The notes beneath the pieces were generated by a model. The model saw nothing but the letters and a program-made list of their open reading frames with translations, ran no database searches and was not told the DNA's origin. DNA of 64,000 nt from Bidens hawaiensis (Eukaryota > Streptophyta > Magnoliopsida > Asterales > Asteraceae): NCBI GenBank assembly GCA_021521415.1, contig JAIQDT010000841.1, forward strand, positions 496,001 to 560,000, written 5' to 3'. The position numbers were made by a program, and so were the translations under genes. Below are positions 43,931-54,303 of the stretch, piece after piece. Position 1 is the stretch's first letter, and the number at the start of each line of letters is the position of its first letter.

Positions 43931-45388
43931 CTACTTTCGATAATAATAGTAAAAGAAATTTCGTTTATTGAATAATGTGTCGTGTATCAGTTTAGATAAA
44001 TAAACCACTAGAGGGTGGGCATGGAACTTAAAAGATGGAATAAGGGATGGTAACAAGCCTTAGGTCCATGGGCTTAAGGGAGTATAAATACCCCTTAAAC
44101 CCTTATTTTTTCATTTTTCATCCATCTCTACACCATAGCCTACACCTTCAAAAACACACACAAACACCCTCCAATATACCGAGCCAAGATCCGAAGGTAA
44201 AATCCCTATCTTGTTAGTGTTAGAGCATCGTAACGAGCAAACATCAAGACTAGATCGTGTTTGTAAACCGATTCATTTAAAGGTACACTCTATAACGAAA
44301 ACTTGTTCGGCTCGTTGGTATTAATATATCTATATATAAATGGTAAAAAGAAATCAAACGCAACGATTCTCGTTGAAAATCGTTAATATCTGGTGGGTTA
44401 ATCAAACAAATGTTAAACCATATGTATAATATCGATCAAAAACACTATTTAAACACGATGATTGGCTGTTTGGTGGACTAAAGTTTGTAGGCGCTAGGTA
44501 TACAAACCCAATGATACCAGATTCGTATTGTTTCATCATGATATGAGGATTAATTGGAAATCTGATGTCTGTTGACTGTTATTGTTCATATCAATTTTGA
44601 CTTTGACATTCAAGTCAACGAATGGATAAGTCTGATGCTCATTCTTCATGTCAGACGAATTGTTGGTCATTTGTTAAACAATCATAACAAACAAGACACA
44701 TTCGTGTGTTCTTGTCATGAATAACCTTATTCGTTATTCGTTCATTCTCCATGAGGAGACAACGAATGGAACCATTCGTTACAGATACATCTATGTGCTT
44801 CTGTAACGAATGAGCCTTTCATTCATCTCAAAAAAAGAACGAATAGCCTTAGTCGTTCGTTATATACCCATTCATCTCATTAAGATTCAGATCAATCCAT
44901 TCATCATAACGAATGGGACCATTCGTCATAGCGAATGGTATAGCGGATTATACTTAACCAGAATGAAGTTTTCATAACGAATGAGATAGCGAATGGTGCA
45001 CAACCAAAAGCCATTCGTCATAACGAATAGGATAGCGAATAAGATAATCATTTAAGATTTTTTTTAATAAAAATTTTGTTAGGGACCTTCATAAGCCAGG
45101 GGCTCTGCCCCTTGGACCCTGCTAGGGGCTTTTGCCCCTAGACCCTGCTGCCAAGGGCGTTGCCCCGGGACCCCCGTTCATTGAGGGTTATATTAAACGA
45201 GAAGCATGATGTGGGTAGTGATAGTTAATTGATAGGTGTAATTTTTATACAGTTAGCAGTGCCCATTTAAAGAGAGGAGTTACTATTAACTCGGAAAGGA
45301 ACCGAGCTCAGGTGAGATTCTAGCCCTATTTCCTTGGTATGTTTTCGGGGCTGTGTGCATACTCGATGTGATTAGTTAATACACTTAC
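43931..45388 (+). repeat. Family C LTR-like segment, plus orientation
   Basis: The promoter AGTATAAATACCCCTTAAAC (TATA 44083-44090) is the same as the one on the minus strand in the two blocks. From 44640 to 45055 ACGAATGG/CCATTCGT-type words recur. From 45085 it forms the right arm of the inverted repeat and ends with the reversed copy of the CCCCGAAAACATA motif (45335-45360). No coding frame. Confidence 0.65.
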
Positions 45389-46878
45389 CTTAAGTGGTAA
45401 GTTTATGGTATGTGAATGTTTATGAACGAAGTATGTATGATATATGAATGTCTATGAATGATGTATGAATATTATATGAAAGTTACAAAAAAGACTAAGT
45501 GTATGTATGAAAGTAATAAATATAAATATAAAGAAGATAATGTATGGTTGTATGGTTATATTGTGGTAAGCTTAAAGGGTTGCAGACCCTAATAATATCT
45601 GCAAAGGTTACAGGGTTGCAGACCCTTATGCGAAGGTTACAGGGTTGTAGATCCTTATAATATCTGCGAAGGTTATAGGGCGAAAGGCTCTTTAAAACGA
45701 ATAGATAGCTATGTATGTAATGTACAGGCTAAAAGAATGAAAGAATGAACAAGCAGTAGGTTATGCCACTCAGTCGTTTGGTGATGAGGTTATGTACTGG
45801 TGGGAAGCTGTGGAGCAGAGGAAAATCCGAGAAGAGATTAAAGCTATGAGGTGGGATGACTTAAAGGATATGGTTATGAACCGGTTTTGTGTTGATGATG
45901 AGGTTGAGAGGGATGAGTTGAAGTTTCTGAGTTTGAAGGCGGGGAAAATGACACACCACGAGTACACTACTGAATTCAACCGTAGGTTTAGGTTGGTGCC
46001 TGACACGGTGAACACTGAAGTAAAGAGGATCAAGTGCTACATCAGAGGACTTCCACAGAACGTCCGCACCTTAGTCAGGGCAAGTAAACCAGCTACCTTT
46101 GACTCTGCAATCGAACTCGCAGAGATGGTTTACGATGACTTGGTTTTGGACGATGTGGTGTTAGAAGAGAAGAATGAGAAGAAATTTGTTGCTCCCACTA
46201 AATGAACCGGTACTCAGTTGTGGAACCCTAAGGATAAGAGACAGAAAGTGTGGGAAAAGAAGTCGTGCAAGACATGTGGAAAGATGCACGGTGGCGAGTG
46301 CAAGTGGGGTGTTGGAACTGATGTTTGTCACAAATGTGGTAATGAGCATGGAGGAGAGTGCAGCGTTAGAACAAACGCCTGTTATAAGTGCAGGAAGGTG
46401 GGACACTATGCTCATGAGTGCAGTGAGAAACCAGCATGTTTCCAATGTGGCAAGACGGGTCACATGGCCAGGAAGTGTACAGAAGTTGGAAGAAGCGGAA
46501 AGAAATATGTTGAACCATCAAGGCCAAAGACTAGAGCCTACATGCTGACCCAAGAGTAGGCCAAGCAGATCCTATATGTCGTGACAGGTACGTTTCTAGT
46601 AAACGGTATTTCTGCTTCTGTGTTGTTTCACTTAGGTGCAAATAAAAGTTTTGTAGCTACGACATTTAGTTAGTTTTTTAGCCTGAAACTTATACCGTAG
46701 AAATCGCTAGTGAAACCTCGGTTAGGACAATGAGAATTGTTAAGGATTGTAAGATAGAGTTAGAGGGACGTGAGTTCCCTGTTACCCTGTGTGTTATGGC
46801 CTTAGGAGGATTCGATGTGGTTTTGGGAATGGATTGGCTATCTGAGTTTGAGGCTCAGATAGTAGGTTGATAAGGTTA
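45389..46878 (+). pseudogene. Family C truncated gag-protease, copy 2, ending at plastid DNA
   Basis: Matches 37357-38845. The gag frame opens at 45792, has an extra TGA at 46203-46205 (CGA in copy 1), continues to a TAG at 46557-46559, and has the same FHLGANKSF protease defect and the same TAG after ATTFS as copy 1. A ten-base deletion removes part of AGTGTGTAATAGTAGG (about 46862). At about 46878 the sequence changes abruptly to plastid ndhA intron. Confidence 0.85.
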
Positions 46879-47719
46879 TACCCCAAGATTGATTGATTAG
46901 TCATCATGACTAGAAGCGGGTTCAAAAGATCAACTTTCTGAGGTTTTTACTATCTATTACCATATGTATTACCCGAAAGTAGATTGATAAAAATGAGTGG
47001 ATAGCTAGGAACACTAAGGTACACAAAGGATTCGTAATAGAGATTATGTAAGTGTATTTCTGTGTATAAAAAGAATTAGGGGCTTTAAATTGGCAGAAAT
47101 GATCAAGGAGTACTTCCCAGATTCCGATCCAGAGTATACTTCTATTCACCGATTAAGTAAATAACTATCAAGAACGAAGTAATCCTTTAACTTTGTTTAA
47201 GGTCCCCTGTTTTTGAGAAAGGAGAATAGGAACGAAAAAAAAAAGAAATAGAAAGACTGAATGAAATTGCACTAGAAAAAATAGATTTTTTTCTTTCTCT
47301 ATATAGAGATATAATTCTTGTCATGATTCGCGAACTAATCCAACGTCTAATTGGATAACTGGATTTCGTAATTGAAAAGTTAGGTTGAAATATCTATATC
47401 TATTTATATTGTTACAAGAAACATTTTATTCAAGGATTAAGTTATTACTCAACAAAGAAGAATTTAAATTATTAAAAGATAAGATGAATTCAGAAGCAAT
47501 ATATATATAGCAGACAGAATTCCAGTGTCTAATGGGGACCCTACAATGGATTTCATTTTATATCTATCTATCCTACAAACATATCAAGAAAAAGAATAAT
47601 GGATGGGTCCTTGGATTTATTTGTGACTTTGAGGAGCCGTATGAGATGAAAATCTCATGTACGGTTTTGCAATAGGGATGGGAACAGTGATGTTATCATC
47701 TACTATGATTATCTAACAG
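46878..47719 (+). other. ndhA: Plastid-derived ndhA group II intron, 3' part
   Basis: The left edge of the plastid insertion falls inside the ndhA intron; exon 1 is absent. Domain V of a group II intron can be seen at 47634-47669 (GAGCCGTATGAGAT pairing with ATCTCATGTACGGTTT). A short domain VI-like stretch then leads to the acceptor ...TCTAACAG at 47712-47719. In the plastid this intron splits ndhA; here it is a nuclear relic. Confidence 0.8.
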
Positions 47720-48335
47720 TTCAAGTACAGTTGATATAGTTGAAGCGCAGTCAAAATATGGTTTTTGGGGATGGAATTTGTGGCGTCAACCTATAGGGTT
47801 TCTAGTTTTTCTAATTTCTTCCCTAGCCGAGTGTGAACGATTACCCTTTGATTTACCAGAAGCAGAAGAAGAATTAGTAGCAGGTTATCAAACCGAATAT
47901 TCCGGTATCAAATTTGGTTTATTTTATGTTGCTTCATATTTAAATCTACTAGTTTCTTCATTATTTGCAACAGTTCTTTACTTGGGGGGTTGGAATCTTT
48001 CTATTCCGTACATATATGTTCCTGATCTTTTTGATATTACTAAAAGGGGTAGAATTTTTGGAACAATAATTGGTATCTTTATTACATTAGCTAAAACTTA
48101 TTTGTTCTTGTTCATTCCTATCGCAACAAGATGGACTCTACCGCGGCTGAGAATGGATCAATTATTAAATCTTGGATGGAAATTTCTTTTACCTATTTCT
48201 CTAGGTAATCTATTATTAACAACTTCTTTCACTGTAAAAAAAGACTTCGATGTTCACGACTTGTCTCAAACAAGAGAAAGAAACAAGTATCTTATTTTTT
48301 ATAGATATTCACGATATGTTTCCTATGGTAACTGA
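47720..48335 (+). pseudogene. ndhA: ndhA exon 2 (plastid NDH complex subunit A), nuclear copy
   Basis: Reads [20 protein letters not shown], then the membrane segments of the NDH-1 subunit 1 family: [100 protein letters not shown]. In the plastid the protein forms part of the membrane arm of the NDH complex. From about 48231 the C-terminus differs from the usual short ending: a small deletion near the repeated ACTTCTTT appears to shift the frame, and the ORF runs about 33 codons into ndhI. With no exon 1, it cannot make NdhA. Confidence 0.9.
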
Positions 48336-48522
48336 GTTCATGAATTATGGCCAACAAACAGTACGAGCCGCAAGGTATATTGGTCAAGGTTTCATGATTA
48401 CCTTATCGCACGAAAATCGTTTACCTGTAACTATTCAATACCCCTACGAAAAATTGATCACATCCGAGCGTTTCCGCGGCCAAATCCACTTTGAATTTGA
48501 TAAATGCATTGCTTTTGAAGTA
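48316..48522 (+). pseudogene. ndhI: ndhI 5' part, split by copia-1
   Basis: 69 codons from [14 protein letters not shown] to DKCIAFEV. NdhI is the iron-sulfur subunit with two CxxCxxCxxxC clusters. Here the second Cys of the first cluster is Phe (KCIAFEV, where KCIACEV is expected), and the sequence stops after codon 69. The rest is at 61223-61519, on the other side of copia-1. Confidence 0.9.
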
Positions 48523-48592
48523 AGGGCAATGGATCAGCTGGACCGACCACATACTAGTATGGATCAGCTGGACCAACCATCTTTCGTCGCAC
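48523..48592. other. 70-bp insert between ndhI and the copia-1 LTR
   Basis: Not plastid. It contains the word ATGGATCAGCTGGACC twice (48529 and 48559 regions). A similar CAATGGATCACCTGGACCGA occurs inside copia-1 near 53853. Likely repair filler or a relic of an earlier event at the insertion point. Confidence 0.6.
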
Positions 48593-49041
48593 TTTAGGTT
48601 CCCTGGACGGATCACACGAGATATCCTGATATACACAGGTGCGGAATCCCTGTGTAGATCGTTACGGACGTAGAACACAAACACACAAACACACGAATAC
48701 GATACGAACCAACACACGTTATATTAATAACTCAACACGTGATACTTACAGACTCTCGACCTCACGTCACTTGACTCACTGAATTACACGTAACTTAACC
48801 ACTTAAAACGAACAACCGTAACCTATATAAATACACGACAACTTCGCCTCAGGCGAAGTTGTCCATAACTTCGCTTGTTCAACAAGTTCGCCTAGGCGAA
48901 CTTGTCAACTTCGCTTGGTTAACAAGTTCGCCTAAGCGAACTTGTCAACAACTTCGCTTTAAACAAACAAATACATAAACAATATTACAGACTCGATTAC
49001 AGACATTAGACATATGAACTACTGACATTTATGCACCAACA
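48593..49041 (-). repeat. 3' LTR of copia-1 (449 bp)
   Basis: On the plus strand it reads TTTAGGTTCCC to TGCACCAACA; the other LTR begins TGTAGGTTCCC, so one terminal base differs. It has a three-base deletion near 48906. TATA-like TATATAAATA at 48824-48833. Confidence 0.93.
48838..48957. repeat. Palindrome cluster in the copia-1 3' LTR
   Basis: Three consecutive hyphenated palindromes: AACTTCGCCT-C-AGGCGAAGTT, AAGTTCGCCTAGGCGAACTT and AAGTTCGCCTAAGCGAACTT, separated by single AACTTCGCTT half-sites. The second is perfect over 24 bp when its flanks are included. They lie just upstream of the minus-strand TATA stretch, that is in U3. The same cluster is at 61016-61138 and 13047-13170. Confidence 0.9.
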
Positions 49042-49054
49042 GACTCCCCATTGG
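49042..49054 (-). promoter_or_regulatory. Polypurine tract of copia-1
   Basis: Minus strand reads CCAATGGGGAGTC directly before the LTR start TGTTGG. The site for plus-strand priming. Confidence 0.7.
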
Positions 49055-49105
49055 CAGTAGCTTCATATCTTGATCTTTCAGCTCTTGTCTCGTAATCCTG
49101 TATCT

Positions 49106-51943
49106 TCACGCGTGCACTCCTTCTCTAACACACACCGACACAACTCGTTGATACTTTCTTGCTTCATCCTTCCAAGCTGGAATATAAAAGATCTTTTTCT
49201 CGTTAAGCACCTTCAGATCAGCTTGCGATAAGTTAACAAGATGCATCGGATCGTAAACTCTAAGAATCTCTTGTTCATCCTCATCTTCCATCACTGCCTC
49301 CGCTGTCTCACAATCAACGAACCACCACTTTAGGTCTTTGAGCACATACTTGGGCATAAGCTTCATCGGTACTTCTTTAAGGCACCGGATTGGTTTATAC
49401 TTCATAACCATCCAAGGCTTTCCATCAGCTCTCAAACCTCTATCCTTGTCTTCAACAAGTTTCCCTTTCTGTGGTTTCAACAGCTCAAACTTCTTTTCCT
49501 TTATGCTCTCGTTCCATACGATTTTCCCGATGACTCTAGCCATATTATCATCACTTCGATTGATCAACCCCAATATGGCTAAGTCTTTAACCTCACATTC
49601 AGGCAGTGTGTTTAACGATCTCAACATTCTTCTAAGGTTTTGAATTCCATCATATCGTTTAATCACGAAGAGCCGCAACTGCTCATCATAAATCCAGCAT
49701 ATAATCCCTTTCTTTGCTTCAGCATAGCCCTTAATATTGTAACTCTTTTTGAACATGGTAGGGACTGCCGGTTTCTTCGTTTTGACGAACCATTGAGCGT
49801 ATCCTTCCTTCCACCTCGGCTGCTCTTCCCATTCAGTATCTTCAACTGCCGTCTGATCACCCATATCGGCCTTCTCAACCTCTGGAATGTCATGTTCGAC
49901 GTTTTCCTCTACTATCTCTCCTTCCTCAATCTCATTTTCCTCAATCTCAATCTGCTCACCGATCTTCTCAATCACATCACTCGGCAGCACATCTTCATCA
50001 AACAACACATCATCGCTGAACATATCATCGTCAAGTTCCTTCAACGCATCAATCACGTCATCATCAACCAACACCACATCATCACCGCCAGAACCACCAG
50101 CCGCGTCGGCAGACTCCCCCTCAGCTGTGGAAGTACCAAGAGCTTGAGAAGTTCTTGGCAGCTCACCACCTGCATCTTTCGATGCATTGGGATCATCGTC
50201 TCGGTCATTTCTTCTTTTCGTCCTGAGCTCGTCGCCCTTACAGCTCATCTCCCCCTGAGATGCCAAGAACTCCTTCAAGGCATCTATAATTTTCCCATGC
50301 TCAACCAGGAGGGATGACTGTAGTTGATTTGCTTCCACTAGGCGTTGAATAGTCTTCGATTGCTCTGCCACGATCCGCTCTAGTGAAGCTATTCTCTCTG
50401 AGTCTGACATAGGCGTAGGCGAGACATCAGAAGCAGGCGTAACCGCAGGTGGTACCATACCTGATAACCCTGCAGCAGTAACGACCGTTGACTCTACAAA
50501 TCGTGCAGCTACCACCGACTGAGTAAACGTTGGAGGTGGTAGAGACACGATCTCCGGAGTCGACGTCTGGATAGTAGTGGTAGATGGAATGCTAGCAAAT
50601 GATGTAGCCACCACGGGAACATCCGCAGCGCTTATACCTGTAACCTGTACAGAAGTAGGAACGATAGACATACCAGACAGTGCGGCAGGAGCAAAACGTA
50701 CCATCCTTGAAGTCTCTCTAGCTCCCATACCAACACCTGTCCTTTCCCTTCTTGATCGTCTTATCAGCTTATGTATGTCTTCTTCCTCTTCTGACTCATC
50801 ATCATCCTCCGTTCTCTTTCTCTTCCCAAAAGTTCTCTCTCGAGACACCATCAACCGTCTCCCCTCATCCATGATCTCATCCAAATCTGAGTCAGCCATC
50901 GACGTAGCTGCTCTAGTAACACTCACACCCGAACCCTGTGCAGCAGTGACCTGCACCTCTTCAACTTGATCCATATCAAAATAACCTTGACCTCCAAAGA
51001 CAGCATCAAGATCTATATCCTCTGCAGCCGACACAACAGGCACAGCAGATGCAGCTTGAGTTGCTCTTGCCTGTCGCGGTTGAGGATCTCTGAACTCGTC
51101 CCCACCAGCAGGAACATACTCTGGGTTGATTAAAAACCCAAACAGTGGAGTATGCCTTGGACGACGTTCAGGGTTGCTCCTCGCACTCGAAGTGCGGCAT
51201 TGAGCAAAGATACGTTTGCTCACAGATTCCACGTATCTTATCGGTCGTCTCTGAGGTAGATTCGGAGCCACATGGTTCAATATCATCTGGATGAAACGTG
51301 GGTACATAATGAACCGCTCCCGAGCCATCGCCCTTCTCTGTCTGTCAATCTCTTAAAAGACCATCTGACTAAAACTATAGCGTTTATTGTAAGTCAGTGC
51401 AGTCATTGCGGACTGCATGGTCGCACCCATACCGTCAGTGCCCACCTTCCTTCCTGACATGCAAACTATCATGACGTGCATAAGGAAGCGCCACTGATCA
51501 AGCAGAAAACCCTTCCGTCTCTGTGTATCGCCTAATGGACCAGAATAGCCCATTCGGAGAAACGCTCCATCACGAAACGGAGCCACAAACTCAGTTGGAT
51601 CGTCCCTCGTCTTTTCTCCAAACCTTAATGCCACCCGAATCTGTTCAGAATTGAACTGAACTTGTTGATTGTTCACAGTCGCTCGCATGACCGGGGGCTC
51701 AACACGACAGTCGTATTCGACCGTCTGCCAAAAGTCTTCGATATTTGGTAAGGATATCGGCAGAGTGTTTGTGATGGCATGAAAAATCCTCGAGCGTATG
51801 AGGAAAGTAATAATCTCGCGGTAATCCTCAACGCCGCTCGCTTCCGGGTCAAGGGTGATGTACATATTGTGACCCGGGAAAAATTGACGTTGGTTATCAC
51901 CATCGTCTCCTCCTGCACCTCCAGCACCAGCTACTGCAGCCAT
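49106..51943 (-). pseudogene. Extra ORF of copia-1 between pol and 3' LTR, one internal stop
   Basis: One frame of 946 codons from ATG 51943 to the stop at 49106, interrupted by a single TAA (51353-51355, after residue 196). The N-terminal 190 residues form a compact domain (FFPGHNMYITLDPEASGVED, IEDFWQTVEYDCRVEPPVMR, FNSEQIRVALRFGEK) with no motif I can place. Then a low-complexity region, a basic patch (GKRKRTEDDDESEEEEDIHK, possible nuclear signal), a coiled-coil stretch (ERIASLERIVAEQSKTIQRL), a strongly acidic block, and a C-terminal domain of about 230 residues (WKEGYAQWFVKTKKPAVPTM, LKDLKWWFVDCETAEAV). I see no signal peptide or clear membrane span, so 'envelope-like' describes its place only. 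In Sireviruses an ORF of similar position is known. Confidence 0.75.
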
Positions 51944-54303
51944 ATCTGCAACAAACGAACCAAATTAGATAAACGTTAACGAATAACACAAGTTCGCTGG
52001 TTACCATGAGCGAAGTTGTGATAAACTCTGTATAGGCGAAGTTAAAGTTGAGGCGAAGTTGGGAACAACTTCGCTTCAGCTTTAAGTTCGTCTAATTAAT
52101 ATTAAGTAAAAATGATCTAGGCGAAGTTAATGTTAACTTCGCCTCATCACAACATCGCCTCAGGCGAATTTAAGTTTCAGGCGAAGTTACGGATAACTTC
52201 GCCGCAGGCGAACTTAAGCTTCAGGCGAAGTTACGGATAACTTCGCCTCAGGCGAACTTAAGTTTCAGGCGAAGTTACGGATAACTTCGCCTAAACCCTA
52301 ACTTCACCTGAATCTGAATCGGCGACAGTTCGAATGATTCAAACATGAAGATCTGAAGTTTTCAGGGTATTTTGACGATTTAGGACATTTAAACTCAAGC
52401 TTTTAACAATAGGTTGACGATCAGTTTGTACATGCCCACGTGAAAACGAGTTTTGAAATTGGGTTTAATGGTCGGTCGTCCGAGGGTATTACCCGGTTGT
52501 CGAAACAACCTTAGATTAATCAAAGAACGTATAACATCAGATAAAAGAACCCAAACAACCTTTAGATCGGTTTGAAATCGAAGAACAAGTGAACAATTTT
52601 GGATTTGTTTGGATATAAGTTCGCTGAATAATCGGTTTGGATATGAGTTCGCTGAATAATGAACTGTTTGACTCTAAGAATTCCTTATATAGGGGCGAAG
52701 TTATACAGGCGAAGTTACGGATAACTTCGCCTAGGCGAAGTTATCCACAACTTCGCCTGTTCCACAACATCGCCTATATATTTACAGAATTTAACCTTAT
52801 AAGTTTAACATTTTTCCAATTAAGTTATAAAACTTTAAGAATTCCTTATAAGAACTAAACGACACGATCAAGTCCAAGTAACCTGTTTTAAAAAATACAA
52901 CTACAGAAAAGGAAAACTTTTAACAATTTAAAGTATAAGGGATCAAATTTCAGTCTCGATAGGGGCTGCTACGTTTTAGAAAAGATCCGAACAGGAATCA
53001 TACTAAGTATGTGACTGTCACATAGATCCGTGTTTAGCTGTATTATGACATAAGGAAACAGGTTGTAAGCTGGTAATATACTTAAGATGGTTTTCATCGT
53101 TTCTGTGATACGAGTTAGGTTCAATTATGCCTCAAAATTTAAGTGGGCAACAACTCAGAAATATTGATGCCTCATATCTCTCCTCAAAGCGTATTTGGCT
53201 TTCCCCAAGTCACCCCGAATTGACTTCGACCCATAGTGTCTGATTAAGTTGTAAGTATTCTTGATCTGCTTCCCGTTCTTCTCTCTTACTCAAAGATTGT
53301 GAAGTCTTGATTTTGTCATCTCTAATATGTTTCAATAACTCCAAATCTATTTTTTTTTTTTTTAAACAATACATAGACTTCAAAGTAGAAATTAACTGCA
53401 AGTCCCGAATCTGGATCACTGCAGTATCTTGAGACGCTATCTTCACGGAAATCAGAACACACATGGGCTCGTGTATGACTGGGTAATCGCTTTTCTGCCT
53501 ATCATTCGGAAAGACATATATGAAGACATGCAAAACTCTTAAGGAGTTTCCACGTAAAATCAAGTAGATTTAGTTTGTATCACGTCTACTTTTACGCACC
53601 ATAAAAAGTTACCTTGACATACAATGACTGTCCTAAAGCCTTTTAAGTCTAATAACTTCACTAGTTAAGCACACAAAGTTAGTATATCTATCATTTTCCA
53701 AGGTTGGATCAATTTTCCGTTTAACATAGCTAACGAACTTCTTACGAAGTAACAGACTTGAAAAATAATTTCATTTCCCACTTTCTTTCAAAATTTTAAC
53801 ATTAATCGCCCCGACCAGAACAAAGTCTTCAGGTAAACGGCTATCCCGAAGATCCAATGGATCACCTGGACCGACACAACTCGTTGATACTTTCTTGCTT
53901 CATCCTTCCAAGCTGGAATATAAAAGATCTTTTTCTCGTTAAGCACCTTCAGATCAGCTTGCGATAAGTTAACAAGATGCATCGGATCGTAAACTCTAAG
54001 AATCTCTTGTTCATCCTCATCTTCCATCACTGCCTCCGCTGTCTCACAATCAACGAACCACCACTTTAGGTCCTTCTAACTAAGTATGATCGACTAATTT
54101 TAAGTGAAAGAATGAAAAACTCATCATAAACCGCCCCGGTCACTATCAGTAATCTGGTTAATGGCTATCCTCAAAATCTACAAGTAGAAAATGAGGACCA
54201 AAACATATCCGAAAACAAGTCCTTCAAACTGATGTAACCGACATATTTTTAAGCGATTAGTGACGTATTTTTTTTTTTTTTATATATCACAAGAAAAGCA
54301 TGG
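51944..54303. other. Spacer between extra ORF and pol of copia-1
   Basis: No recognised gene. GCGAAGTT-type motifs recur at 52010-52290 and 52694-52775. T-rich runs at 53349-53363 and 54268-54280 (purine runs on the element's strand). A 117-codon open frame at 53210-53563 has no recognisable motif. Contains the duplicated piece at 53871-54075. Confidence 0.6.
53871..54075 (-). repeat. Duplicated 3' end of the extra ORF
   Basis: About 205 bp nearly identical to 49134-49338, the coding part from FVDCETAEAVMEDEDEQEIL to the region of KYQRVVSV. It lies 2 kb upstream (in element sense) of the original and is out of any longer ORF, between pol and the extra ORF. Confidence 0.88.

Noticed and set aside
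48421..48717. Minus-strand ORF across the ndhI/LTR junction (and the similar 12546-12917 and 60629-60895)
   Set aside because: Made of LTR and flank sequence; the shared part comes from the LTR only.
49106..51943. Calling the extra ORF a viral envelope
   Set aside because: No signal peptide or membrane span is visible. Position alone does not support the function.
53210..53563. 117-codon ORF in the copia-1 spacer
   Set aside because: No motif and not clearly present in a second copy. Kept only as a remark under the spacer.
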